From: Perkinsus marinus ATCC 50983
Taxonomy: Eukaryota > Perkinsozoa > Perkinsida > Perkinsidae
DNA: 37,232 bases
Direction of reading: 5' to 3'
Assembly: GCF_000006405.1 (NCBI RefSeq)
Contig: NW_003206478.1
Location: 120,329 to 157,560, forward strand
Position numbers and translations under genes: made by a program
In this document: positions 18,582 to 28,752 of the stretch, piece by piece
How positions within the stretch are numbered: position 1 is the first letter of the stretch
Layout of the letters: every line of letters begins with the position of its first letter
The notes under the pieces: model-generated
Told to the model about the DNA's origin: nothing
Databases searched by the model: none
What the model saw: only the letters and a program-made list of their open reading frames with translations

Positions 18582-18750
18582 TAGGTTGATTTATGCGAGA
18601 TGCGGGGTAGGTCCAGGAATGTATTACTCAGACCTTCATGTGAGTTGGAACTACGGAAATCTTGGGTTGACTCGTGCAAGATGCGGATCAGGTTCAAAGG
18701 ACGCTCGGGAGTATCTTAGGTCGACCCAGGCATGATACAAAATAGGTCCA
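18582..18750 (+). promoter_or_regulatory. Three degenerate repeats upstream of TRAPPC4
   Basis: TTAGGTTGATTTATGCGAGA (18582), TTGGGTTGACTCGTGCAAGA (18663) and TTAGGTCGACCCAGGCATGA (18717) are three diverged units. The last is preceded by GGGAGTATCTTAGGTC, an acceptor-like string also found at the first junction of the chromodomain gene. It may be a splice acceptor in the 5' UTR or promoter sequence. Confidence 0.4.
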
Positions 18751-18762
18751 TCAGTTGGATTC

Positions 18763-20165
18763 ATGGTTTCCCCTGCCCTCTCCTCAACATGGCCAGGCAT
18801 GCTCCCCTCCCTCTCCATCTCGACCATCAGCCGCATCAACCCCCGTTCCGTTTTCGCCCTCTACATCGTTTCTCGAGACGGTTCTCTTCTCTACGACTAT
18901 GAGTCCCTTACTGCTGAGCAACGCCCCTCAGCCAACGATAAGATACGTTGGAGTAGCACCTTCCACACACTATCAGCGATAGCGGCTAGCCTCTCCCCAG
19001 TAGGTTGTCCCTTCACAAGGCTAGTAATAACTCCTTTTCTCTCAGACCCTACCAGCATCAGGTCACGGTTCGGCTGGTGGGGGCGGATCTCGACTGGGCT
19101 ACCTCAACCCACGAGGAATCAAGACGATACGCGGCGCTGCATATAGTGTGCACTGCATGACGGTTATCTCGGGTGATGATAATAAGCAGTGTTGGAATAT
19201 ATGTTTGCTTTCCTCAGCTGAGCTCGGGCTTAGGGTAGAAATGTACAAAACACAACAAGAATTTCCCGAAATTTCCTCAGAATTTTCCATATTTTCACCA
19301 CTACACGTATTTGACCATGTGTATATTTTCCCGCGCTGATGAAAATAATTGCTCTTCCTGGAAAATTTCCCACTCTTTTTTCTACTGCGAGATGAGGAAA
19401 TCATTTGGAGTGACTAAGAAAAATGCGGTAAACCCATACCATCGTTACTACGAACCATTCATAAGGCAACTCCCATCAGCTGCGTTATCATTTGAGAAAT
19501 TGTTCCCTAGGGGCAGCGCGATACGACCGGAGAGTTAACGATGAAGATTTTCCGTTGAAATTAAACACTTGGTGATTATAATAGAGTTTCACCCTAGTGA
19601 TATGAAAAACACCAGTGAAAAACACATTTCACGACTACTGCATATCACCGCGAATATCGCGTTTTTCACCAAGTTTTACGCCACTTCACGTAAAACGGGA
19701 AAAACTTCAATATATTGAGATCACATAGTGTTGTATGATCCCTGAGAAATGTGAAAAATTATATTTTTCATCGACTTGAGAGCGGCTTTCGAAAAAGATT
19801 AAAAAAAACTCTTTTTTTTATTTTTTGTTGAAAATTTCATTTTGAGATTTTTTTTCTTATTCAATTCGAGCGACGACTTTAAGACACCCGTGCGCAGGTA
19901 CTAAAGCCTTCGCCGTTTGCGCGCCGTCCTTCCCTGAAAGTGTTGCACAAGAGCTACTTGCGCAAATGTACTATTTAATTCTACCAAAATCGTACCACAC
20001 TTTCCTCAGTTTCTTTTACTTTTGCGACTATGTGATGAAAAATCCTTTTTACGAGCTGGGAATGCCCGCGCGGTGTAAGCAGTTCGACGATCGAGTGCAA
20101 CAACTTTTGGGAAAGTAAGTGGATGATTTTTTTCTCATCTCAATTGATTTTCCAGGTATAAATAG
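18763..20165 (+). CDS. TRAPPC4: TRAPP complex subunit 4 (Trs23 / synbindin)
   Basis: Exons 18763-18999, 19046-19172, 19898-19967, 20010-20114 and 20156-20165 keep frame, giving about 182 residues. The longin-like start reads SVFALYIVSRDGSLLYDY. Then comes SANDKIRWSSTFHTLSAIAA, matching the family's [34 protein letters not shown] corresponds to the LHCYQTLTGIKF strand. VMKNPFYELGMPARCKQF matches the family's invariant KNPFYxxxMPIRC. It is a core TRAPP subunit that helps activate Rab1/Ypt1 for ER-to-Golgi vesicle tethering. It is shorter than the human protein because the segment between LLYDY and the NDK helix is brief, with no room for the PDZ-like insert. The 725-nt second intron holds family A and family B elements. 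Reading through the last donor ends at 20118 instead. Confidence 0.93.
19184..19345. mobile_element. Family A miniature element in TRAPPC4 intron 2
   Basis: Starts CAGTGTTGGAATATATG and ends GTATATTTTCCCGCGCTG, an imperfect terminal inverted repeat of about 18 bp. The inside has TTCCTCAGCTGAGCTCGG and GAATTTCCCGAAATTTCCTC. It is the cleanest copy for defining the ends. Confidence 0.75.
19583..19708. mobile_element. Family B miniature element in TRAPPC4 intron 2
   Basis: AGAGTTTCACCCTAGTGATA to GGGAAAAACTTC, about 126 bp. It matches the copy at 15774 along its whole length (CACGACTACTGC, TTTTACGCCACTTCACGT), with somewhat decayed ends. Confidence 0.75.
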
Positions 20166-20445
20166 TGGAGATGATTTTGTTACTATTTCTCATGCTATGC
20201 AGTGTTGCGTTTCTGTCAAACGATTTATCAATTCCGGAATTTTTCTCCCACTTTTTAATATGTTCTTTACAACAACACCGAACTTGCTTCGATCAATGTT
20301 TCTGCCGTACTTTTCCAAGAAAACTGGGTTGGTGTTTGAATGCACTTCCGGAGCTGATTTCAATTTTCAGTGCTCCTCGACTGCGACTACAGTTGATGGG
20401 AAAAAAGGGGAGGAGGTTCTATCGAATGGTGGCTTGTAATCAGAA

Positions 20446-20780
20446 AGACCCTCGAAACGGCAAGCATATGGAGGTATTATCAGAAAATCGGGGGAAAAAC
20501 TGGGGAATTTCGGAAAATTTCGGAAAATGTGTATTTTTCGTTTAAAGCTTCTTCGAAAAGACCCTCGAAATGGCAGTCATATGGAGGTATTATTGGAAAA
20601 TCGGGGAAAAATCTAGAAACTTTAGGAAAAATTTCGGAAAATGTGTATTTTCCATCTTAAGGCTGTCTGAAGAGACCCTCGAAACGGCAAACATATGGAG
20701 GTATTATCAGGAAAATCGGGGAAAATTTCGGAAAAATTTCGGAAAAATGTGTATTTTCCATCTAGAGCTTGCTCGAAAAT
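20446..20780 (+). repeat. Three tandem units of about 113 bp
   Basis: AGACCCTCGAAACGGCAAGC and its variants begin at 20446, 20559 and 20673. Each is followed by CATATGGAGGTATTAT, a run of GGAAAAATTTCGG-like words and GTGTATTTTC. It lies just downstream of TRAPPC4. The frames through it are repetitive and not accepted as coding. Confidence 0.85.
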
Positions 20781-21002
20781 AGAGGTTTATGCGTTCTGGA
20801 AAAAGAACTTCACAGTAGGGCTCATTCGCATTACAAGAGGAGTCGAATTACATGACAAGTTCATAAACAAATTTTGTTCATGTCATGAAATGACCTTGCA
20901 GTGTTGTTGTGTAGTAGCATACCAAAGGCAACCTCGTTTGTATCTTTGTGAGGGCAACCTAAGATACCATTGATGAACCAGTTGTGTCACTATTTTGTTC
21001 AG

Positions 21003-21350
21003 GTGCTCGGTAGCTTCGCGCCAAAGGTGAAGTCGGGGGTAAAGGAAATTCGCCTTCGATTTTCACGATCGAAATTTTGGCTCGGCGTTGGAGCTTCGAT
21101 GAGTCCCCAGGTTGAGTGAGTTTTCATTGTGGTCATGTTTTGGGCCTATTTTGAATCTTTGTAGACACATCCTCGCGCTATCCAATTTGATACCGGCTCC
21201 ACCACCAGCGTATGGGCGACGGACGAAAGGTGCAAACCTCATTTGCGCATGCGTGCAAAATGATTCTTTCCAGGACACTATGAGTTATTAGAACAGGTTA
21301 TGGTAGAAAGGCAGAAGGCTCATAAGGCGGCTATTGAGGTGGGGTCGTGT
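21003..21350 (+). CDS. Pepsin-type aspartic protease, N-terminal exons only
   Basis: The exon at 21003-21110 (acceptor TTTGTTCAG) ends ...KFWLGVGASMSPQ. The next, from 21165, starts THPRAIQFDTGSTTSVWATD. FDTGST followed by a Trp four residues later is the first catalytic loop of pepsin-like (A1) proteases, with Asp at 21189. The strand before it matches the family's usual substrate-flap lead-in. A possible third exon (HYELLEQVMVERQKAHKAAI, from about 21274) needs a very short intron. I could not find the second Asp loop or the C-terminal lobe, so the gene is partial, long-introned or decayed. No signal peptide is visible. Confidence 0.55.
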
Positions 21351-21394
21351 ACGCGTTGTCGGAGGAAAATTTTGCGAATTATTTTTGGTTTATT

Positions 21395-21715
21395 ATAGCG
21401 AGTCATGTGTAAATTTCCATAGTGTAGCTTTGGAAACTTCGAGGCTCAGCTGAGGAAAACGAACTGATGACGCTACCCTATCTCAATCGCGAGAATGCCG
21501 ACCATAATTTTCGGTGCCACCTCGATTCGGTGATATTTCCAACACTACTACGTGAATGCGCATAAAAATGGTCAGTGTGGGACAACGTGCACATGATCAA
21601 CCACAGATGTTGGTTACGATATGTTGATGGTTACTGTATATTTCTACTCGCAAACTCTTATAATTAGTGAGCTCAGCTGAGGAAAGCAAAGATATATTTC
21701 TCCAACACTGAAAGA
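21395..21715. mobile_element. Two partial family A copies
   Basis: GTGTAGCTTTGGAAACTTCG then GCTCAGCTGAGGAAAACG at 21421-21464, and CACAGATGTTGGTTACGATA ... GAGCTCAGCTGAGGAAAGC ... TATTTCTCCAACACTG at 21602-21715. Both are in the same orientation. Confidence 0.55.
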
Positions 21716-22029
21716 GTTTCAGGTGTTCAACAAGTTGGGACGCCAGCAAAAAGTTGTCTTTACTTGATTGGACATGGTCGTTGGTCATTTTTGTTTCCGA
21801 TCATTTTTCGGAAAATTGTGTTTACATAATTCAGCCTTTTTTCATTAATGCTACTTCATCGGAATTTTACAGCTTTTCGTGGCATTGCATTTTAGTCGCA
21901 AATGTTGATGAATTCCCACCAGAATGAGAATTCGCCTTTCACGCCCATTTGCGGTGTGTTTATGTCGTACTACAAACTAAACGGTAGCTAATGAAGCTAG
22001 GATAACAGAGAACTAAAGAAGAGAAAATC

Positions 22030-22155
22030 GGAGTTTCACCCGTTTTACGCGAAGTGGCGTAATACTCCATGTGAAAAACGTGATATTCACTGCTCACATG
22101 CGTTTTTCGCGAAGTGAAATGTGAAATGTGCCTTTCACATCACGGGTGAAACTAC
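22030..22155. mobile_element. Family B miniature inverted-repeat element, inverted inside
   Basis: GGAGTTTCACCCGTTTTACG to CACGGGTGAAACTAC, about 126 bp. The inside has GTGAAAAACGTGATATTCAC and a duplicated GTGAAATGTGAAATGTG. It can fold end to end. Confidence 0.75.
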
Positions 22156-22577
22156 ATTGTTTTAGCTGGAGAGCTTACCGATTGGATTCGGGACAGGGGT
22201 TGTGCAATAATATAAATTTCAGGAGGTTGAAGCACTGTGTGATTTCAAATGCGAAATAAAATGGAGTAGTAAAATAGTGCACATCTGAGATTAATTGTAA
22301 CATCACAGGAAACGGTGTACTGCAACGTCAGCGTTTTGACCAACGGGAATCGTCTTCTCCTCAACAGATTAATGATGCGACACTGAGTAGAGAGAAAAGC
22401 AGAAAGAATTTTGCTCATTCGCGAAAAAACGAGAACACTACTCGATCGGTTTTCGTTTTGGATCCAGACCTCGGCGTTAAATCCGGATGATTTATGGTGA
22501 GATACCGTGAATGCCGCTATTTTGCACTATTTTATACCACGTTGTTCTCTGGCTTGGCCATCGTTGAAATCGAGCAG

Positions 22578-22735
22578 GAATCGTTTCTAACTATTACATA
22601 TCATGAACATAACGAGGATTGTCGCCACAGATTGTTTGACGTTGACCAGCTTGAGCTCCTACCGGTGAGTTTTTCTCTATGCCGTTGGTTCTCATCGAAT
22701 GGAAATCTCATCAGAAGCGTCATGCAGTGAATTAA
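22578..22735 (+). CDS. Possible terminal exons of an unrecognised gene
   Basis: An exon at 22578-22664 (ESFLTITYHEHNEDCRHRLF...LELLP) with donor GTGAGTTTTT joins an exon at 22715-22735 (KRHAVN, stop) in frame. Nothing upstream is secured, and the sequence resembles no family I know. It may belong to the protease gene upstream, or be chance. Confidence 0.3.
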
Positions 22736-23121
22736 GCCGAAGGCAAGTATACTTGTGGATAGAAGTATTACATTTTATGAATACAACTCAAATAGTGCAG
22801 GTGTTATATAGCCGCGCCCCAGCGTCACGCTTTAATGACACAGCTAGAACAAAATTTGGAGACAGATATTTGTGATACAATCTCTGCACTAAACTCTGAC
22901 CATGGAAAAATACCAGCGCTAATTTGCCCTCCCGTCGTTGGTTGCCATCAAAGCACTGTACAGTTAACTGTGAGCTCTAAACTGTGGAACACTGCTCTAT
23001 TCCAGCTTTGTTAACATCAGCTCAGCACTGTGATAGACATGCATCATTACTTCGTTAACCCCTTCCGGAGATTACGATGGACATACATCCTTGATAGATA
23101 AGGAGAATATGATTTTTTTAT
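22736..23121. other. Short intergenic region, nothing recognised
   Basis: Lies between a doubtful plus-strand end and the 3' end of the secreted paralogue. No repeats or motifs seen. Confidence 0.5.
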
Positions 23122-24191
23122 TCACTTTTTGGGAAAAAAAATTTTGCGGACAATTTTACCGACAGCACCTCGCACAGACGCCTTTTTTGATGCACCCGAG
23201 GTTGGTTTATGGCGTAGTAATGGTTGCTCCTTTAGCGCCTTAGATACACCCTCCCAATTCTCAATGTTTCTCTGGATTCTTTCAGCATTGTTCTCCACAA
23301 ATTCATACAACCAGTCGAAGTTCCCGCTTGAATAGCCATCAGGCGCGTTATTGGCTATGAAATTGTATATAATCCTGCACGCCATATCATTGAAATCTGC
23401 CATCCATCCAACATTTTGAAGCAGAGGACCCATTTTCTCTCCCTTCAAATGAGCGAGAGGGGAGTACGGGCCACCTTGCGAAAGCGCTTCTTCGGCATCT
23501 TGTCGTTTCGCAGTCCCGGCCGCGCCCGCTGAGATCTCGGGGTATACCCAACCGGACTCCCCCTTGCCGTATACGAAAGCCTTCACGTTCAAGCCAGCAT
23601 CGTTTTCCCTAACATAAGCATAAAGATGATGATCAAAGGGGCAGCAGCAGAAGCCCGTTAGAGTGAGCTTGCTTACTCCACGATCAGGTCACGACGGTAA
23701 AAGTTCTGCTTGGAAATAGCGCTTATGTATGTGAACGCCTCTTGACCTGGGTCCAAACGAACCTCCAGATCTAGTCTTGCATTTTGTGACGGCTTGTATC
23801 CAATTCCAGATTCGGCTGGCTCCAAGGGCTCTGAGTATCCCCATTCGAGTTTGCATACTTTGCCTCCTCCTCTCCTCTCCGCACTGACTTTGGCCTGAGC
23901 AGAAGTATCAGAATCGAGCTCCTCGTTGTATCTCAAGTCCGCACGCATCGACGCAACTGCTTACAGTAGCTTTGGAGCCTCCCATATAGTCATACGGGCT
24001 CGTGTCACCGCCCTGAAGCCCGAATAAGACAAATGAACCATTAACGAGTTCATCAGATTTACACTTACATTGAATAGCTCATCAGAACCAGTGAAATGAC
24101 TATAAGGTCTAGTATCAACTGGATCATTGGCGCCACCACGTGCGGGTGAGATGAAGAGCATAACCAAGGGGATACGACAAGTGATAGTCAT
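23122..24191 (-). CDS. Secreted protein, lineage-specific family, copy 1
   Basis: Four exons keep frame: 24191-24069, 24012-23965, 23894-23677 and 23608-23122, giving 291 residues. The signal peptide MTITCRIPLVMLFISP is nearly identical to that of copy 2. The middle reads LDLEVRLDPGQEAFTYISAI, a beta-rich segment shared with copy 2. The C-terminal half has GGPYSPLAHLKGEKM and NAPDGYSSGNFDWLYEFVENN, also shared. It ends in a basic tail (ASVRGAVGKIVRKIFFPKK). The tail could bind acidic surfaces, or form an amphipathic helix. I do not recognise the family. Export from the cell is inferred from the signal peptide and the lack of another membrane span. Confidence 0.88.
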
Positions 24192-25361
24192 TAGTAGAAT
24201 CGATTGAGGGAAACTGCGGAGGATATCTCTAGTTGGACTAGGTGCCCCTGGTGCGCGGTGAGCCGACCAGCCTTTCATTATTGGATACATCCAACCAGTC
24301 GTCGATGAGATGGGGAGCATGCCTCGTGAGGACTATCCGATGAACCAGCCGCTGACTCGATCTCTATACATTTGCCGACGAGTAGGAAGTGTCATTCGTG
24401 CGCGAATCATTCGCCCGCGCCAAGGGAAATGAGACGCTCGAGACCAAGTACACCCCCTCACATATTCTTAGCATATCCGGTTTTTCGACTTGTGCACAGC
24501 CACCACAATGAGTATCATCTTGCGTCTCAGGGAGGTATGTACTTATGCTTTACCCGATATGACCTCCAAGTTTCAGAGCCTAACTCTTCGTAGTTAGTGA
24601 GAAGCCGAAGACGGGTAAAAAGTTCTCTCCACATATTCTTAGCATACACGTGTTAAAATTGCGCCTCAAAATACCAACTTTTACTGGGGGAGTATATCTA
24701 TAACTCCGCTGCTGATCTAATGCTATACATCAACAGAAAGAGGATCATTCATAATGGTATCCCTCCATGTTTCACTCTCATAGTCTCATGTATACACTGT
24801 ATACAGTATTAATAATTCCGGCTTCCGTGTCTCGCACACCTAGTGTTTGGACGCTCTTTCTGTGCGGAGCATTTGAAGCTCATCAGCGAACATCGTGCGC
24901 GTCGTTTCCCACCGGTCCGGGTGGAATCCATCGCCGCGGCTGTGACTTGTTTTGTTTTTCGATCATTCGGGATCGATTTCATTAGATGAAAAAAAACGGA
25001 CCCCAACCAACTGCGAAATTCGTGGAGATACCAGTCCGGACGAGTCTCTATTGACCATCTCACATTAATCAGCAACTTGGAAAACAGCGAGAGGGTCCAC
25101 TCTCGGAGAGTGACTCTCCGAACATCCGAAAATCTCTGACTGACCTGTTGTGGTCATTGATTAAACGGTTCATCGAATAAATCGTTCCGGGTACCATGAA
25201 AAACGGTTATTAGTTCTCCCTATTATTGCCCATTCGGTGGCAAAGTGTCTCCTCGGAACACTCCTTCACGAAAAAGAACGTTCCGAAATCAACCACACTC
25301 GCATGAAACAACCTTCATGATACTCAGCTCGTCAGATGAGCGTCATCTGATCGAATCGCCC
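24192..25361. other. Intergenic region with promoter-like homology to copy 2
   Basis: The first 150 bp upstream of the start (GTAGAATCGATTGAGGGAAA, GCGGAGGATATCTC, GAGCCGACCAGCC) match the region upstream of copy 2. The rest has no supported gene. A short inverted repeat, ACTCTCGGAGAGTGACTCTC, lies near 25100. Confidence 0.55.
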
Positions 25362-25461
25362 NNNNNNNNNNNNNNNNNNNNNNNNNNNNNNNNNNNNNNN
25401 NNNNNNNNNNNNNNNNNNNNNNNNNNNNNNNNNNNNNNNNNNNNNNNNNNNNNNNNNNNNN
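25362..25461. other. Assembly gap of 100 N
   Basis: A run of exactly 100 N, the usual placeholder for a gap of unknown length. It removes the 3' end of the second secreted paralogue. Confidence 0.99.
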
Positions 25462-26347
25462 TCGAGAGGTTCTGGATCGAAGGAGCCCCTCGAACAGTCT
25501 CTGCATTTTCGGCTTGTAATTCTTGATGTTCCGTTGGATTCTCATAGTGTTGTCTCTCACAAATTCAAACAACCAATCCAAATTCCCCCCACTGTACCCA
25601 GGAGGGGCATTGAAGGCTAGAAAGTGGAATATTTTATCACATTGGATTTGGTCGGTTTCCGATGCGATGCTGTTGATCAGTGGCTCCAGAATGTCCCCCT
25701 TCAAATGAAAGAAGGGAGAGAAGGGGCCCTTTGTTGAAAGCAGTTCCTCTGCCTTGAGTCGTTCAGGAGTCTCCCTTGCCCCTACTGTAACCCCTGGGTA
25801 TTCCAAGTCGGACAAATCACAACCGTGTCCGAGAGCTCTCACAGTTAACTCCTTGTCGTCCTCTCTGACAGAAGGGTGTTTGCACGAGCGCCAACAGAAG
25901 ATCGAGCAAAACCGTAGCGATGAGCTTGTCTTACTTGATCATGAGATCTCGACAGAAGAAGCCCTCCATCGAGCTCGCTTGGACGTACGTGAAGGCTTTT
26001 TGCTCAGGGTCAAGACGAATTGAAAGATCCAAGCTTCGAGCATCCAAGCGAGTTTCCCCGGACTGCCACTCAAGTCCGCATAAACTGTCATCAGTATGAG
26101 TGATTGTGAACTGAGCAGAAGGATCCATCTCGCCACCAGTACAGATACTCACCTGGGCTTTGGATGGTGTCAAAGCCGTGAAGTCCACAATGCTTGTATG
26201 GTATTTTTCCTGAGTATACACTCACAGAAACGTGGTACGGCTCAAAAAATACACACTTACATTGGATATCTCATCTGCACCAGGTCCAGCACCAAGTGAA
26301 GGTGAGATGAAGAGCATAACCAGGGGGATGCGACAAATGATAGTCAT
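25462..26347 (-). CDS. Secreted protein, lineage-specific family, copy 2 (3' end in gap)
   Basis: Exons 26347-26261, 26209-26153, 26110-25935 and 25864 to the gap keep frame. The signal peptide is MTIICRIPLVMLFISP. Shared blocks are LDLSIRLDPEQKAFTYVQAS, KGPFSPFFHLKGDILEPL, NAPPGYSGGNLDWLFEFV and MRIQRNIKNYK. Intron positions match copy 1 relative to the shared blocks, so the pair arose by gene duplication rather than retroposition. The ectodomain has diverged strongly between the two while the signal peptide and last exon are kept. The end of the protein is unknown because of the N run. Confidence 0.85.
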
Positions 26348-26838
26348 TGGTAGAATCGATTGGTAGAACTGTGGAGGATACCTCGAGTTGGTCTAGATCT
26401 TCATGCTGAGTAAGCCGACCATCCTGCCACTATTGAAACATTCGAATGTTTCGAGCAATGAGATGAGAAACTCACCCCACCTGGAGTCTGCAGGCTGGAG
26501 ACAGTCTCCAGAAGACTGTAATCAGATAACTGATGGAACCACTGGCTTGTACCGCTTTACGAGTTCCAATCTAATGACTACTTACTACTCGAACCTCCCC
26601 AGCACGAACTTTGTACGGTAATTGTGTACGCCCGTAACTCATTACTAATGACCTAATGTGACATTAGGCCTAAGTAGAACTTCGTCATTTGTGCGAGAGT
26701 TATTCGCGCGCCTCAAAAGTCATGCGGAAACTGAGGAGCCCGAAGACAGGACCACTCCGACTATCGCCCGAAGAGCGCTTATTCCACCTCTGTTGCCCTT
26801 GGAATTCCCCAACGAACGAAGCAGTGCAACCACTTGCC
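26348..26838. other. Upstream region of copy 2
   Basis: GTAGAATCGATTGGTAGAAC, GTGGAGGATACCTCGAGTTG and TAAGCCGACCATCC repeat the region upstream of copy 1. A palindromic ACATTCGAATGT lies at about 26439. No gene seen. Confidence 0.5.
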
Positions 26839-26925
26839 ATGAGTATTGTAACAATACTATTGTTCATCGGGGCTGCAGAAGCGTTCGGCTTGTTGTATTC
26901 CCCGCCCGTGCAGACCGTTTACTAG
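26839..26925 (+). CDS. Small ORF with signal-peptide-like start
   Basis: 28 residues, MSIVTILLFIGAAEAFGLLY..., reading as a hydrophobic export signal with an Ala-x-Ala-like cleavage site, then a stop. The codon context is unremarkable. It may be the first exon of a decayed secreted gene or a chance frame. Confidence 0.3.
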   Translation: MSIVTILLFIGAAEAFGLLYSPPVQTVY

Positions 26926-28752
26926 AATTAGCAGGAATATAACCACCCTTAGAACTCGACGGATACTGTGGCATAGGGCGAGGTAATTAGAAATTCGAGC
27001 TTTGTGACTAGTTCATAAATTACAATGAACCTTCATCAATGACGTCTACCTCCACGCTAGGGGAGAATATACAAGTCTTGCGTATTACAGCTTGCAAGTT
27101 GACTGCATGTAAGAGACGAGACCTTGTCTAGGTAGATCGCTTTGAGATCTGTTATTTTCTCCGTGTTGACATGACTCAGCGCATCTCGATGTCCATTACG
27201 TAAGATGCCGGCAAAGGCAGTCAACCGAAAAATTTTCGGCGAAAATCCACGTGCGCTATGGTACGGGAACGGATCTTACATCCTGCTATAATCAGGATGT
27301 ACGTGGTGGACCAATTCATATTTTTATTTGCGTATAACAGGACTCCGGTGATAATTGCGCATCAGAAACACGTCCTTAGATAGTTTGCGACTCTGAAGGC
27401 CAGCTACGGGAGCATTCAGATAAAACACAGTGCATACGAACACGCCTTAGGAATGTCATAAGTGTCAGGTTCTATCAAGTGGACGAGACACGCAAAAATC
27501 GCCTAGAATCGCACTACAGATGTACAATAGTAAGCCAACGTGGCACCCCCAACTACAAAAATACAGTAATGAGTAATACGTCATACAACTAGCGCTAAGA
27601 GACAGCGAAAGCGAGGCCCAACACGACAACAATACGATCAAATCTCATCATCTTGGTACCTAATAGGTACTACCTATGCGATTCTCCACTTCGTGCCGAA
27701 ACTGGCACATCAGCTAGTTCACGGCAATGAAGACTCTGGTCCTCGGATTCGGCGTGGGAGTTGCCACACGACTGATCCATGGATCAGTCGCGGCATGCAC
27801 GCCATGCCACGGACCATGGCATGGCGTGCATGCCGCGTGAGCATGTTCTAGGATTTGGGAGTGCCGGATTCTACAACATCCGAAAACCCAAATCCCGAAT
27901 CGAGACAGATATGAACTAAGTGGTGATTCTAGTGCTCAGATTAGTTGACACAACCAAGAGGGTCTTTAGTATAAGTGGTGAGGTTGGAGTGACACGGATG
28001 AGCGCTAGCAACTGGAACAGCCACCAACTACCACTACTCGCGCCGATCTAGCTATGAATTACGTGTAGCACGCAAGTACAGTACGCGCCATCAAAAGAAC
28101 CGGAATGGTGGTGCAAGGTAGCTTCTACAAAGAAGTGAGTTTGGGATTGAAATTTTTTCGTACATGACTGATATATATATACGTACTGCTTGGGAGGGGA
28201 CATCACTCGCTTCTCGAAAAAACATGAAAGTTAAAAAAATTGTCTGGGATTCGAACATGCGACCTACCTTGCACTTCCATATATTCATGATACATAACAG
28301 TCGACCGAAAGGCCCATCACCAAACGCTGTTCAAAAAGCGTAAATGAGTTCTTGAACGATTACAGGAAGTACCAATGTAAAGCTGTTCTGAAGCCCCATT
28401 CAAACATTCACCGTGAATGAGTCACGTATGCAAGCACAGCGTGAACACCTGCACACATACACAAAACAGGTTCGCGCATTGCTGAGGTTACATGCGAATC
28501 CTGGTGTGAGAGGTACGTGATAACTGTATACTGAAGCTGGTCGATGCTAAACCTAGTGAGGTTGCGCCTGGCAAGTTGCTGCAGGTCCATAATCTCAACA
28601 CTCGACCCTTCAGGCGCTCCTCCGATTCCACTCAGGGTGCCTGTAAGAGATGGAGCGTGTCTCGTCCGCCGCGCCACGCACATGCATATGCACACGTTAT
28701 TCTCTGTGTTCGTACAAAAGTCGAGAGTGGATAGATATTTGCCCCATCATAA
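26926..28752. other. Intergenic region with a double hairpin, no gene
   Basis: 1.8 kb without a supported gene. It contains the adjacent palindromes at 27769-27836, a short TATATA run near 28175, and an isolated tRNA T-arm-like word (GTTCGAATCCCAGAC, minus strand, near 28248) followed by a T run. Confidence 0.5.
27769..27836. repeat. Two adjacent perfect hairpins
   Basis: A 22-bp perfect palindrome, CGACTGATCCAT plus its complement, is followed without a gap by a 20-bp arm, GCGGCATGCACGCCATGCCA, a 7-nt loop and its perfect complement. Both stems are free of mismatches. Confidence 0.9.

Noticed and set aside
20119-20545. Overlapping plus-strand frames after TRAPPC4
   Set aside because: They run into the 113-bp tandem array and show no splice or domain support.
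21189-21200. Retroelement protease as the source of DTGS
   Set aside because: The Trp four residues after DTGST and the upstream LGVG strand fit pepsin-type enzymes, and no gag or reverse transcriptase is nearby.
25324-25842. Continuous frame through the N run
   Set aside because: Translation across a placeholder gap is meaningless. Only the part to 25462 is accepted.
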